Notes: generated by a model not told the origin, from the letters alone. 64,000 bases of DNA from Citrus sinensis (GCF_022201045.2 NC_068564.1:33447001-33511000); one strand, 5' to 3'. Positions 13,625 to 26,574 are shown, counted from the first letter of the stretch. Numbers and translations: made by a program.

Positions 13625-15028
13625 ACTGCCTATACCTTGACGAGTCATTTAAACTGCCCATAACTTGCTACTTCTCTGATTTTACTTACAAGCGGAAACT
13701 TTGTATCATACACATTTTATCTTGGAATTACAGTTTTTGTTAAGGCTGCTGGGGAAAAAAAAATGTTAAACTGTAAAAGCTTTGCTGCTGCTTTCTTTAT
13801 CTTGGAATTACATTTTGGATTAAAGTGGGAATCTTGATGAGTGGAAATCATAGGATTAAGAGTGTGGAGTGAGAGTAAGTTGTTTATTTACACTGGAATT
13901 GAAGTATTGAAGTATGAAATTGAAATTAGAATTTAATTTATGTGTTTACATTGTTTTGAATCGAGAGTAAATGATTTCAAATTGTAATTTTACTTTTATT
14001 TAAAGAATTATAGTTTTAAATTTAAAAATTAATAAAAATATATTTAAAAATAAAATAATTATTTTATTATATTTATCAATTAATAATAATTATTAATATT
14101 CTTATTATATAAATCATAATTTTTTATTAATTTTAATTTTAATTATGTAAATAAAAATTTATTAATAAAAGTAACATAAATGAAATATTATTATTAATAA
14201 TATAGTATAAAATTAATATTTTTATAATAAAATATTTATTATTAATAATATTAAATAAATATAATAATATTATATTTTTAAATAAAAATAGTATATAATA
14301 TTATTATTAATTCTCTCTGAGTACAATAATATTATTTTAAAGTAATTTTAATTTAGAATTCATGTAAATTATTATTTTTAATAAATATAATTTATAAAAT
14401 AATATAATAATATTATTTAAATAAATATGATATTATTTATTTTATTTTATTAAATATAAAGATAAAAAAAGAAGATGAGAGCGGGGATTCACATTTTTCC
14501 ATAAGAGTGAAAATCTCAATCCCCACTTTAAAATTAGGTGAGGTTCTCATAGTGGAATTCACAAACCCCCTTCAAATTTGTAAGTAAACATTAGAGTGTA
14601 AGAAATTTACACTCCTCACTCTCACTTAAAAAAAAAAAAACCAACATAAATAACGGCAAATGTTAATTTCTTGGAGACTTCAAAGAAGATGGCACAAAAC
14701 ATTTACATCACAAGAATTCCTCTTTTTCATTTATATAATAAACATTGATGCCACAGAATAGTGGGTAACAATCCTGTCATGTCTCGTACAAAACAGCGAA
14801 GAAAGAACAACAATTAACAAGGAGGTAAGACCTAGAACTGCCAATGGAAAAAAGTGTGAATTACCAAGAAAAATGGGAATAATTTCTGTGATTTCAGCTA
14901 ACCTATACCACGAAAAGTGGGAATAATTTCTCTGTGATTTGAGCTTAAAAATTGAATCCCTGTTACCTGCGGAAGTTCATGGATAAATCAGATTCCACAA
15001 ATAATTTTTGCATCTGAATTGTAACCGA
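13625..15028. other. Convergent intergenic region between CNGC and TMN
   Basis: Holds the 3' UTRs of the two convergent genes and one copy of the Tourist-type element described separately. The phrase TTTATCTTGGAATTACA occurs twice (about 13719 and 13796). No coding potential was seen. Confidence 0.6.
13800..14646 (-). mobile_element. PIF/Harbinger-like (Tourist-type) non-autonomous element, copy 1, reverse orientation
   Basis: Read in reverse, its terminal 150 bp at each end match copies 2 and 3 (26575-27470 and 32925-33715): a subterminal block of AGTGTGGAGTGAGAGTAAG, then a stretch matching AATTTAATTTATGTGTTTAC. The core is AT-rich. The right end reads CCAACA followed by TAA, fitting the family's terminus and TAA target site. 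The left terminus has diverged, so its position is approximate. Confidence 0.7.
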
Positions 15029-18000
15029 TCAATCAATCTTTACTGACGAGTAGATAAGCCTCGTGAACCAAAAGCAGGCGTAGAAACCAATTGTACCAGT
15101 AAGCACAAAGAAAGCATATGAGGCGATCAGCATATACCCGAAGTACAAGATTCCAGACACCGGCTTGCTGATCTCAAGCTTTGTGAAGAAATAAAAAGCA
15201 GCATAGAGGAACAGATAGAGTGCTGAGGAACCTGAAGTCAGGTAAGATCTCCACCACCAAAGGTAATCCTCACTGCATAACTGGAAGTAACAGAGCACAA
15301 TTGTGATCTCAGCACATGTGACAATGAGAATCAGGAAGACAAGCAGGAGGAAGCCAAATAGGTAATAGAACTGATGCAACCATATTGAGGTGAGAATGAA
15401 AAAGAGCTCAATGAAGATGGCTCCAAATGGAAGTATGCCCCCAATTAGGATAGAGAAGATGGGATTCATGTACCAGGGCTGCTCTGGAATCTGTCTTGGG
15501 ATCTTGTTGGTTTTCACAGGATCCTCAATTGCTGGCTTTCTAAAACCAATATAACTACCCACAAAGACAAGTGGGACAGAAATGCCAAACCATAAAAAGA
15601 CCAGAGCAAACATGGTTCCAAATGGCACTGCACCAGAGGATTTCTCGCCCCAAATTAAAGCATTTAGGACAAAGAAAATGGCAAAGCAAATTCCAGGGAA
15701 CATGAAAGCTGTTTTGAGAGTGATTTTCTTCCACTCTGTTCCTTTGAACATCTTATAGAGACGAGCAGAAGCATACCCAGCAAGTAAGCCCATAAATATC
15801 CAAACCAGGAGCATGGCCGTCATTAACCCACCTCTATTTGAAGGAGAGAGGAAACCAAGAACAGCAAAGATCATGGTAACAAGAAACATTCCAAAAAACT
15901 GAACACCTGTCCCAACATAGACACAAAGTAAATCTGAATTTGCCGGAGGCCTGAATACATCCCCATGGACTAGTTTCCACCCAGTCTCTTCCTGAGCTTC
16001 TTCTTGAGTTTCCAATTGGTTGTACTTGGAAATATCCCGGTAAAGAGTACGTAACATTATCATAGCAACCATCCCCGAGAGAAAAACAACAATCATCAAA
16101 GAATTAACGATTGAAAACCAGTGAATCTGATCATCAGCCATCAGAAGATAGGTATCCCAACGAGATGCCCACTTTACATCACTTTCCTGCAAGGTAAGAC
16201 AATGGGTAAGAATTATTAAGAAACAACACTGTCATACAACCATACAGGCACCCAATACAGTGTCAAGAGATATAAGACCTTACCTGGAACTCCACATCAT
16301 ATGTAAATATAATTTCCTTCTTATCATCAACTTCTTGAGGAGATTCAGAGTTGGTAACAGCCCTTTTTGCATGAGGATCACAGGTTGTTAGACGCGTCTT
16401 CTCACTCCAATCACCTTCATACTCATGTTTAACACTGGATTCACCAAAATGCGTCAGTATCAATACACATGCATAACTGCCACCGACAAGAGAAGTTAGC
16501 ACACATTCGTACAAGGAGATGATAAAAATGACCTGAATGGTTTGACCTCAAATCCTACGATCCTTGATGTTTCTGCCTGAGGATCTTTGTGATACTTGAC
16601 GGTGAACGCCAAGTGGTTGTGGATAAAATGCTTTTCTTCTTTGCTCTGAAAACAATTTTAAGTACAGAAAATTATCAAATTGTTCAACAAATTTTTTGAT
16701 GTTCCAAATAGATACAGATCACATACCCCAGCATACTGTCCTCTGAGACCAACACGAAATCCTTGTTGATAAACTATACCATTTTCCTGATCAGGTCTCC
16801 GAATGGGAACAACCAGAGGAAGGTTATCCAAGATCCTTTTGTAAATACATCATAAATCAAAAGATTATTCCATAAACATCATAACATTTTGCTGTGTACA
16901 CAAGAAAGAAAAAAATTAAATTTTAAAGTCACTGAATAAATGTCTCACATGTTCACCCGATACTCATCGTTTATCTTTTCCTTAAATTCGTCGGCAGTTT
17001 TCTTATTAAGCGTTAAACGACATACAACATTGCACATCAGCGGTTCTCTCATTTTAAACTGCAAAAGATAAATTTTGTCAGCCAGTCAACCAAAAACAAA
17101 GAAACAATGAGTAAATTACTTGAGAAACATAAACTTACCACATAAGGAGAGTTTTCAATTCGATCGCCACGAAGAACTTCTCCAAGATTTTCTGCACTGT
17201 CAACTATACGCTCTGGTTTACAATAAGGGAGGGAATAGTAGGAGTATGGAAGTTGTGTTTTTGTTGAGGTCAGTTTGTTCACTTTAACTTTCAACTCATC
17301 CCCCTGCATCAGTGCAAAAGTGTAAAAGCCACAAAATAACTTCATGTCATCAGAAAGTACTCGGTCCAAGGTCAGACAAAAATGATGCACAAAAGAAAAA
17401 CACATTGGAACAGTTCAACGCTTTTCACATATAGAATATTCACCATTTACAGACACTATTCCAATGTGGATATAAGCCAGTTAACATGAGCAAGCAGCAT
17501 GGGATGTAATGATATTACACATTACATGTACAAGAGGAGCACAATAGTGCCTTTAAAGTTCTAAGCAATATGGCACAATTGTATTCAAGTGTGAGGACTT
17601 ATGTTAGTTACCTCTTCAAGTACATATTCAAATAGTATAAGCTTTGATGGTAAGTGTGCTTAATATGCAAGACCTAACCTGGGTTCAATTCCAATTACAT
17701 CTATAATTCTAAATCGACCATTTACTTTCTAAACTACAAAATTGCCATTAGAACAAGTGGAATCACAAGCAAGTCCAATTCCAACAGAATGAGCCTGCTG
17801 CTTTACAATTGATCTACTAGCACCCCACTTAATCAATAGATTCAAAGCAATCGTGGGTATAGTCTACGCAAGATTAAAGTATCTCTCAACTAGATCACCA
17901 CTAAGACACTTAATGTAACGGATCCAAGAGAGTCGTGGTAATTCGTTCAGAAAGCTCAACTGCAAATTCAAAGTCACAACAGAGCTTCATCTCATGATTG

Positions 18001-18432
18001 TTTCTGACCACCAAAGTCATTCAAAAAATGACCTTCATATTGCAGAAGTCTAATAAAACATTCAACTAAACACAAACGAACATTAAATATAGAAATTTGA
18101 ATGAGAAAGTCTGATAGTCATTCCACTTTCAAAGCTAAATAACAGTCAAAACAGTTAAAAAGGTATCCATTTTTTTGATTAATTTTCCTACTTTCAGCTA
18201 AACAAAACGATAAAGAAAAAAAAATCACATCTTTTTAACAATAGTTCCTTATACGAGAGATCTAAGCAAAATCCATTACTCATATGAACCCACGACCCAG
18301 ACGACATGTCGTTTAAGAACTGACCTTCTGAAAATCTTGAGGAGCGACACCTGGAAGATAGAAGCACTGAGAATAATGAACAAGAAGCACAAACACAGAG
18401 ATGATCAATACGACTTGTTTCGGACCCGCCAT
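15029..18432 (-). CDS. TMN8: Transmembrane 9 superfamily member (nonaspanin, TMN8-like)
   Basis: Golgi/endosomal membrane protein of the TM9SF family, with roles reported in membrane protein sorting and ion homeostasis. Exons on the minus strand are 18432-18325, 17303-17139, 17058-16949, 16835-16727, 16645-16533, 16434-16284 and 16186-15029, giving 637 residues, all in phase. It starts with [20 protein letters not shown], a signal peptide, followed by a luminal domain of about 230 residues. The large last exon carries the nine membrane spans. The C-terminus [10 protein letters not shown] ends in KID, fitting the KXD/E Golgi-retention signal known to bind COPI in plant TMNs. Sequence matches recalled Arabidopsis TMN8 closely (for example [20 protein letters not shown]). 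The family is firm; the exact number within it is likely but not proven. Confidence 0.93.
17630..17740 (+). mobile_element. Possible SINE fragment in TMN intron 1
   Basis: Contains a perfect B-box-like GGGTTCAATTCC at about 17692, with an A-box-like TGATGGTAAGTG some 45 bases upstream. No clear tail or target duplication is visible, so this could be chance. Confidence 0.3.
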
Positions 18433-18870
18433 GGCTTCAGACGGATCTAGAACGGAACACCCACTTCCCTTTTAACTGGTAATATGCTTTGCTGTTTTGT
18501 GATTTGTCGTTGTGTGTTTAGCGTTCTTTTTAATACTAGAGAGAGAGACAGACACAGAGAGCCTCGATGACGGATGGACAAGAAGAAGAAGAAGAAATAC
18601 AGGAATAACAAATGAGTAGCAGGTGTTAGCTGGCAAAGGTGAAGCCATCGGTGATCGGTGCATCATAGGCCGAAGCATCAATTTCTTTTGGTGATGTTAG
18701 GGTTGGCAAAACACTGGGTTCGGACCGGGGTTGGACATGCCCGGATTGAGACAACAAATGCATGAATTCGGGATCATGCCCAATTTTCCCACATGCGGTT
18801 CGGGCCCCTCTGGGCCCCGGTTTTTAATCTGAACTTCCCAAATTAGAATTGAATTAAAAAAAAAAAAAAA

Positions 18871-19069
18871 GTAATGATACAATCACAAATTCTTGTATAA
18901 ATTTATTTTGTACAAATTGATGTGACATTAATTTATTGGTCGAATGAAAATATAAATTAATAAAAATAAATCATGTGGGTCAAGTGATATTTAATTCAAC
19001 CAATCTTATCATGTCGTATCAGTTTGTACAAAATAAATTTATACAAGAGTTTGTGACTGTATCATTACT
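18871..19069. mobile_element. Short TIR MITE (199 bp) with ~55-bp inverted ends
   Basis: The left end GTAATGATACAATCACAAAT is repeated in inverted form at the right end (ATTTATACAAGAGTTTGTGA followed by CTGTATCATTAC). The two arms stay complementary for about 55 bases with few mismatches. The middle is AT-rich and non-coding. Flanks are A-rich, so the target duplication cannot be read. Confidence 0.8.
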
Positions 19070-19689
19070 CAAAAAGAAAAATATCAAATGACAAAAATAA
19101 AACATTACTAACACCAGCGCATAATTGCCTTCAAGTGTCGTAGCACCACCAGAGTTTATTACGTCTATTGTTGTTGCTGTGACTACAATGTTGTCGACGT
19201 GGGAGATCCGCTCTTGCTGAAAATAATTTTTGAACACCATCATCGTTGTCTTGATCAAAATAATTTTGAACTCAATTTATTTCTCTTTTTACATGAGACT
19301 GATTCACGAGAGATAATCGGTGGTGTCATAGGCTCGTGGTGACATGGTGCAACTAGATGGTGAGATGTTGAAGCCAAACATTAGATTGCATTAGTTCAAT
19401 GTTATGTAAGGTCCTAATATGCTATGTACTCAACACACCCTTAGAATTTATGCAGTAGATTTGCCTTCTGATTGATTACGGATTGGCATTCAACACGCTG
19501 ATCATCTATGAACTATGTACTCATATGTTTATTGCATGTTTATAGTTACAAACTACTGGGAATTTTTTACATTTGAAATATGTATTTTTACTACTGAATT
19601 TAAAAAAAAAAAAAAAGTGAGAGTAAACTATTAAATTAACTCTATTTTTTTTTTATCATATTGTCAAAATTTTAAATTAATAAATTGAA

Positions 19690-19850
19690 GACCTAATCTT
19701 ATGTGTGCTGTCACACATTTTATGGTGCACAACTAGATGCAGGTCGACATTATGTTGGTGGGACTAATGGGTCAACAACATGATCCTGTCGATAAAAACT
19801 TAACACATATCCATCGCACACCATAAAGTGCGTGATGATCATAGTTCAAT
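19690..19850. mobile_element. Degenerate hairpin MITE
   Basis: Left-arm phrases (ACATTTTATGGTGCACA, then CAGGTCGACA and ATGTTG) recur inverted on the right (CATGATCCTGTCGA, then CACACCATAAAGTGCGTGAT). The arms are imperfect, so this is either an old element or a chance fold. Confidence 0.45.
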
Positions 19851-21982
19851 GAACTAATAACTAGCATAATAGTCAAATATTTGAATCAGTTAATGATTTT
19901 CTAAACACAGTTTAAGAGCAATGACCCACATAAAAAATGGAAAATTATGTCTTTATTTGTGATTTGATAAGAAATAGGGATCCAGATATTATTATTCCCT
20001 TTTAGTTAGTTTTTGATTATTTAGTGATCTTTTGTTTTTCTTTAACTCTCCTGTTGGCCGTTCATTGAGGGATGTAGTATGTGATGTACGGCGGAGATTG
20101 ATCAGAAGATTGTGCGCCAAGTGCATGATGGTAATTATTCCCCACTAATTAGAACTACTTGCATTTTGATTTGATTTTGATTTCTCAAATGAGGAATGAT
20201 CATAATTTACAAATAAACTCTCTTGAGTCAAATGGTATGTGTTATCTCTTCTTGCAGTTTCCTTTCTTAATTGTAATGATTAATTTTAAAAGATGGGTTA
20301 AAGTTTTTTAAGCATTTTTTCCCAGTTGTATATAAATGAGTTTATAAATAATATTGTTACATCAAAATGTACGAGAAAAGTTCGAACACATGTATTTTTT
20401 TTATTTATAATAATTTTAACATATACAATAACTAATTTAATTGGTAGTGAAATTGTAATTTGTGAAAATAAATAAATAAATAAATAAAGATTCTAGAACT
20501 GTAACAATTTATCCCCCTTAATTTTTTGAGAAAGCACTTGCATGTTACACCCAACCAACAACCTAAACGCACTTTTGTCATAGTTTTTGTAATTGAACCA
20601 TAAAATTAAACAAACTAAAACACAAAAAATAATTGCATGTTAGGTTTGAAGTTGATTAAAGAATACCCAACAAAAGGGGGAGGCATAGCGACATTCTAGC
20701 AGACGTGGACCCATTAATTGAGTTTGCTGTTTTAAGCTACAAGATTTGCGTGCTTTAACAAATAATAATTTATTATTCTTTGTATTTGCAGTAGGGTGCA
20801 TTGATGGACATCTTTGTGAAGAAGATAGTGTTAATTTGAAGCCGTACGCAATGATCTTTAAATCTGCACTTGTGCTATCATAACTTTTAATATCTAGACC
20901 ACCCACATGCAATTCAAAATCAATCCCAAAATCCTGCTTCCTGATTCTTAGAATTAAAAAAAAAAAAAAACTTCTTTTTATTTATTTATTTATTTATAAG
21001 ATACATGATTAATCTCAGAGTAAAACTAGATTTACAAGTTACAACCATTGTATGCTGCAATCTCGCGTTTTTATTTTTTCAAGTAGTCTGAGTTCAACGC
21101 CTAGAATTGGGCATGCAACGTAAAATTTATGTAGTATCGTAACAAAAAATCCTTTAGAGGTGTAAACTGACCCTTAATCTTGTTCACAACACCAGTTGAA
21201 ATGTTAAATGGCAGCAGTAAATAACCAGGATACAACATTTTCAGAGAGTATTTTGCGGCTCATGGGAAATTGGCGGTTTTTTTTTTTTTTTAAAATTCTC
21301 ATTTAAATGCGTTTTTGTTTCTTCTCTTGCTAATGGGTCAAGTTCCTCTAGTATCAACCATCAAGCATAGCCAAGGCTTATTAACTAGCAGGAGTCAGAT
21401 GCGAAGTCAAAAGCATTGTACTTCACAAAAAGATTTCTAGATAAATGTGTTTTTCCAACTTTCTTGCATAAGTAGCAGAATCCTTTGAAATGAAAATGAA
21501 GTAGCAGCATTCTTAAATCGGAAATTTATAAGATTACCAATCATTAAAGTAGAAACAAATCAGGCATTCCCATTATTAATTCTTGAAATAGACACTAGCA
21601 TGAAGACTTCACAACAAATGAATCATTTCCCTATCCCACATTACTCTTTCTCTTTCACGAGAGTAGCCTATGCGCTCAACTTTTCGATACACCAAAAAGA
21701 ACTAACTTAACAACAATCATTTTGAAAACACTCCCTTACAATTCCACCAAATTTTTTAAATACCTTCACAATCAATCTCCAAACACCTCTTCACATGTTA
21801 CAACTTACAAGTCCCCCTTCCTTCCTTTTGCCCCATGGGAAAACCCTCCTCGACAAGTGAAGATCCATATCCATTATCACCACAGAAAGCATTTGTGTAC
21901 TAAAAGTTAACAATGACAGTTTGGCTTCAAGCTCAACAGTGTAAAAGAGGGGGGAATGAGTGATCCTTGAAATAAATGAGAT

Positions 21983-24981
21983 TTAGTTTTCTTCTTGAGT
22001 ACTATTTGGTTGTTCAATCACTCTCACAGTACGAGGAAGTATAAATTCAGCAAATATGGGATAGTGAGAGGACGGATAACACCCATCAATGTTATCATTC
22101 ACAACTTCACACGAACCAGGAATCAGAGATCTACCTCTGAAAAGAATCCAGTCAATGTGTAGATCCTGTGTCTGGCGATCCCAGCAGAGGCAGAGTGCTC
22201 TAAAAATCAACTTGAGAAATTCAAGAGCTCCTTGCTTGTTACCTAACAAGCAGCAATATCAAACAATAAAGATAGGCTACGGTGGTTATATCATACTAAC
22301 AAAGCACCCAAAAAGTTGAGAGTGATAACCTTTGAATCCATGATAGGTGCGTATGAGGGAAACATTTTTCCGCATCCGAGCATTAGGCCATGCATCTCGC
22401 ATGTCTCCCACTACACCATGTTCCCTGCAGGCAATGCATAGACAGAAGGCAGTGGCAATCCAGTCAGCGCCATATCAGCTGTCAGACTGAACTACATATA
22501 TTCCCCTCAAACTAAACTCTGGGGAGTTGCATTTGGATTTATCTAAATTTAAGTGCATGTATGGAAAGAAAATGTGTCACACTTAACACTCTATTGTTGG
22601 GCAATATAAAATGCTTTAAACTTAGAGAACAATGGAATTTATTTTTTCACTGTGGTGAAATCAATTCCTTCAGCTAAAAGGATATGTTTTAGAAATGTAG
22701 AACAGAATCAATGATCCTCAAGTTTGCAATTCTTTAAAAATACTGCTAAAGTTTGCAATTCTTGAAAAAAATGCTGCAACAGCATCTGGATATCATTTCT
22801 GCAAATTTCATTTCCTCCAAACCAACAGAATCAGAAGTTCCATCCTAAAGTCCAAGTAAAACTTTTGACTGAAATAGGCATTTTTGGAGATGATTTTTAT
22901 TTGAATAAATATAGAATCCGAGTATCCAACTTGATTTGACACAATATCTTGTTCCCAAAATCAGAAATCGAAGGAATATCTTTGGGCAAGTTGCCCCAAA
23001 AGAAAATAAATAAATAACTAAAAAGGAGAAAGAGAGAAATGAAGTCCCAGGAAAGACTAAATACCAAATCAGCTCTAAGCATCTTCCATGCACAACAGAG
23101 CGCAGAAAAACATTATCAATGGTGGATATGCTAAAATAAGGACAAGGGCCATTGAGATAGAAATAAAAAATTAAAATGTTGAGTTCAGGTTGAAACTCCA
23201 TAGATAATATGGTGGGCATTGTCTAGAAGGATAAAAGAAGACAAAGGGAACAATTATTTTTATTAAAAAGAAAAATAGCTACATTAATATATACCAAAGA
23301 ATACCTTGATCTCCCAAGAAGAAAACGTCCTGTAGTTGATTCCTTCTGTGTGTTGAATCCACCACAGTATATAACTGGCAAACTAGGAGGTAAGGAGGCA
23401 ATGTGCTGCCAAGTAAGTAAAGCACTTCGTCTGCGGGCACGTGCAGTAAACTCATCCATGTTCGTATTCACTATTTGAAATGAAAATCCTGGCGGTTCAA
23501 CTCCTTTCAGTTGGAATGTGTGGGCATCATGTCAAAGAAACAAAACAAGCAATGCTCTTCTGTAATATATAATGTTCAAAACTGTTTATTACAACTAGCA
23601 TAATGGTAATAAATGCCTTCTCCACCCATGTGAGAAGGGTACCAACCTCGGACCTTATACCAACCCAAGAGATTTTACTAGTTGAACCACTGGCACTCAC
23701 ATATGACGTTAATAATTTATAAGAGCAAAGGATTTCAGAAAAGACAGACAATTTAAGTTGGTGAAGTAAAATAGGAAGGATATAGCCCAAGTAGCAATAC
23801 ATGGAACTTCAGCACCCCATGCTTTACTTCCAGGCACAGAAGGTGACTCTGACAACCAAAAGGTTCCACCTTCTAGCAGCTCTACCTTCATTTAATATAA
23901 AAGTGGCGTTAAGGCAGACTGGCAGTACCAATCTTTTGACAAACAAAATTAGAAAACTCAGCCAAATTGGCCCAACAAGTAGATATAGTACCTTTTCCTT
24001 GTCATAGAAGATGGTGCAATGTTCGTCTGAAGTGTCTTCAGGTCCTTTTCTTGATACTCCAAATTGATCATAGGCTAGATCATAGTAAAGAAGCATTGAA
24101 TACAATAAAATTAATCAGGTTTAGGACGCGATGGGAAAGGAGTGTTTGGTCATTTCATACATAAGAAGTCAACGTTTTAAATTCCCAACAAGCTTAAACG
24201 CTAAAAGCCCCATTACTTATAATATTACTTCTGCAAAAATAGAAATCATGTGTCGTTAAAGGAATAAAATCTAAGATATGAAAAGTACTAATGTTACTTC
24301 GAATTGCTTCTCTTGTGTATGTTTTGCACATTAGCTGAAATTTTTAGCTCCAAATATCTGAAATTCTTGACACTAGTATCTGAACTTTAATAGTACATCC
24401 AAATACTTCAACTATCAGTACAAATCTGAAATTCAGAAGTAAATCATCAAAGAAAAAAGTTACCTGGCAAACACTGCTGAAGATAATCCAACTGTGATTT
24501 AACACCTGAACCATATAGAAAGTGTTTAATTAATAACAAAAATACCATCACCACCAATAGAAAAAAAATGCTCAAAATATCATCTGAAACAAGCTGAGAT
24601 CAAGCATTTCAGATAAACAAGTTACCAAAACAAAACTAAAGTTTAAACAATAACCTATTAACTGGCCATACATTCCAGTAGCAAAACTCAACTACATCCT
24701 AAAATAACAAAATTCCACCTCCAAAACACAAACCAAGAACAACCCAGATCGCCCATTTCATCAAAAGAACAACCCACAAGCAAGATCCGCAAACACAACT
24801 ACGTATATCAAAAGATAAAAAGTGGAAACAAAATAGCACCTTGTTGAGTACAAAGAATCATAGGAGAGTAACTAGTGATGACACTTATACATAAATCTCT
24901 CCTCTTCACCCATGAATTTGGACTATCTTCTTGTTGATCTTCATGAAGATTAAAAGTCATCAAAGACAATGCAACACTCAT
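21983..24981 (-). CDS. Endonuclease/exonuclease/phosphatase-fold protein (At1g11800-like), degenerate active site
   Basis: Member of a plant branch of the EEP superfamily (DNase I/CCR4-like fold); its substrate is unknown. Minus-strand exons are 24981-24840, 24505-24464, 24074-23992, 23885-23784, 23519-23305, 22424-22330 and 22242-21983, giving 312 residues with every junction in phase. Motifs follow the EEP order: MTFNL (Asn11), CTQQG (44-48) where LQE is usual, YDQFGVSRKG, VNTNMD, YCGGFN (174-179) where GDFN is usual, TYHGFKG (about 221-227), HIDW with Asp257, and SSH (284-286) where SDH is usual. Thus the metal-binding Glu and two Asp positions are changed while the fold is kept. The intron between exons 4 and 5 is of the U12 AT-AC type. 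An 80-bp tandem duplication lies just upstream of the start codon. Confidence 0.88.
23520..23783 (-). other. U12-type AT-AC intron in the EEP gene
   Basis: On the minus strand the intron begins ATATCCTTCC, an exact match to the U12 AT-AC donor consensus, and ends GCCCAC. A branch-site match TTCTTTGAC lies so that its A is about 12 bases before the AC acceptor. Splicing here joins ATWA to TFQLKG in frame. No GT-AG alternative nearby keeps the frame. Confidence 0.88.
23596..23712 (-). mobile_element. Possible SINE remnant inside the U12 intron of the EEP gene
   Basis: Read on the minus strand it has an A-box-like GTGGTTCAACTAGTAAAATC and about 35 bases on a B-box-like CCGAGGTTGGTACCC, followed by a GC-richer body. 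This resembles tRNA-derived plant SINEs. No tail or target duplication could be fixed. Confidence 0.35.
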
Positions 24982-25061
24982 TTTCCTTTTTTCTTTCTTC
25001 TCAGGATCTTCAAACTAAGCAAGCAACTACATGATCATTGATCAGTTGATTTTCAACTACT

Positions 25062-25221
25062 TTGATTACCACCAGAAAGTTAAAAACTTAGAAGAGATTT
25101 CTATCTTCCAATCTTGACAGCTGAGATCAGTGCTAAAAACGTTGATTACCACAAGAAAGTTAAAAACTTGGAACAGATTTCTATCTTCCAATCTTGACAG
25201 CTGAGATAAGTGTTAAAAATG
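25062..25221. repeat. 80-bp direct tandem duplication upstream of the EEP gene
   Basis: Two copies (about 25062-25141 and 25142-25221) share TTGATTACCAC, AGAAAGTTAAAAACTT and GATTTCTATCTTCCAATCTT with only a few differences. The spacing is exactly 80 bases. It sits about 80-240 bases upstream of the start codon at 24981, in the presumed promoter or leader. Confidence 0.9.
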
Positions 25222-26574
25222 GAGATTCAGAGCTTCAGTGTTTGTTTCAAGGTGGGATTTTTGAACTGTGAAGAAAAATGTAAAGAAATTAGACTGAAAA
25301 TTGGGTTAATAATATCTGGACCCATGCTTTATAACATAAATACAATTAGTAATATGGTTTTGAACTATTTTCATAAATCCCCAAAAGACTTTTTGTTATA
25401 TTTTATCAAATAATTGATTACTAATGAAAACTGAGGTCCACAAAATTATGAGCTATTTAAAGTAAATCATATCACCAAAAACCACTAAAAAATGATAAGA
25501 AAATTGACTCGTTGATTTTTGCATATTACTTATAAAAACTTCTATATACTATTTTTATAATTTTTTTTTATATAAATCATTATAAAACTTCATCAAGACT
25601 CATAATGAACAACTACAAAGAAGAAATTAATATAAAATATAGTTATATGAAAAATAAAAATAATGTAAAAATTAATCTCTCCTCATCAAAACATGAAAAC
25701 ACTAAGACATAAGAAACCTAAAACGATCAAAATTATTGAAAACAAATGTAATATTAGATTTTGAAACTCTATTATTTTGTTTTTTATTTTTTATTAATTT
25801 TTAAAAGATAAAGGACTGAACAAAACCTAAACCAATTTTTTAACATTTTATTTTCTCATAATTCAACTTAGGTATTTAACTGATAAAATTACTTAAAAAT
25901 TACTCAATTAAGTTCTTAAGAGTTAACATCTCTTTATTAAACAAAAATAATTTATTATTATCCATAATAGTTCATTTTATATAAGTTTAATTAGATTTAT
26001 TATTCAGACTTTTAAAGTATAAGAATCAAATAAGTAATCTTGATTAAAAATTTAATGGAATCTAATGGTAGGAATTTTCAAGAAAGAATTATTTTTTTTA
26101 AAAAAAGTAAACCCTACTTGTAATTTAGCCGATATAAGGGACTTGGATGTTTTTATCACCAACTCAATTATGCGTAAGCGGAGTCACTTGAAACATGGGC
26201 AAAGAGGATTTGCCACACAGTTGAGTGCAAGTTTCCCCTTCCTTTTTAGTTTTCTTATGTAATCTCCGAAAGTCACTATAAATTTTATTCTTCATTTACT
26301 TATCCATATGATAAATAAATAAATAAATAAAAATATTATTTTTTAAAAATCTCTTTAAATATAAATAAATTAATATTATTCTTTAAAAACTTTTTAAATA
26401 TAAATTAATTAATATTATTTTAATTAAATAATTATTTTTAAATTTTTAAAAATAATTAAAATACATTTTTAACAAAAAATAATAAAATATAAATTAAAAA
26501 AAATAACTCTTCAAATTAAAAAAAATCATTTCTTATTTAAAAAATCTTAATTGTAGTATCTTTTAAAATTTTAA

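Larger units (their letters stand above)
18433..21982. other. Intergenic region between TMN and EEP genes
   Basis: Begins with the TMN promoter (minus strand). At about 18700-18860 lies a short GC-rich island (GGTTCGGGCCCCTCTGGGCC) of unknown origin. Two hairpin-type elements are listed separately. The rest is AT-rich with poly-A runs (about 19600, 20957, 21280). From about 21640 to 21982 it is probably EEP 3' UTR. No supportable gene was found. Confidence 0.5.

Noticed and set aside
20640-20912. Minus-strand open frame of 90 codons
   Set aside because: No recognisable domain, no neighbouring exons, AT-rich surroundings. Kept only as intergenic DNA.
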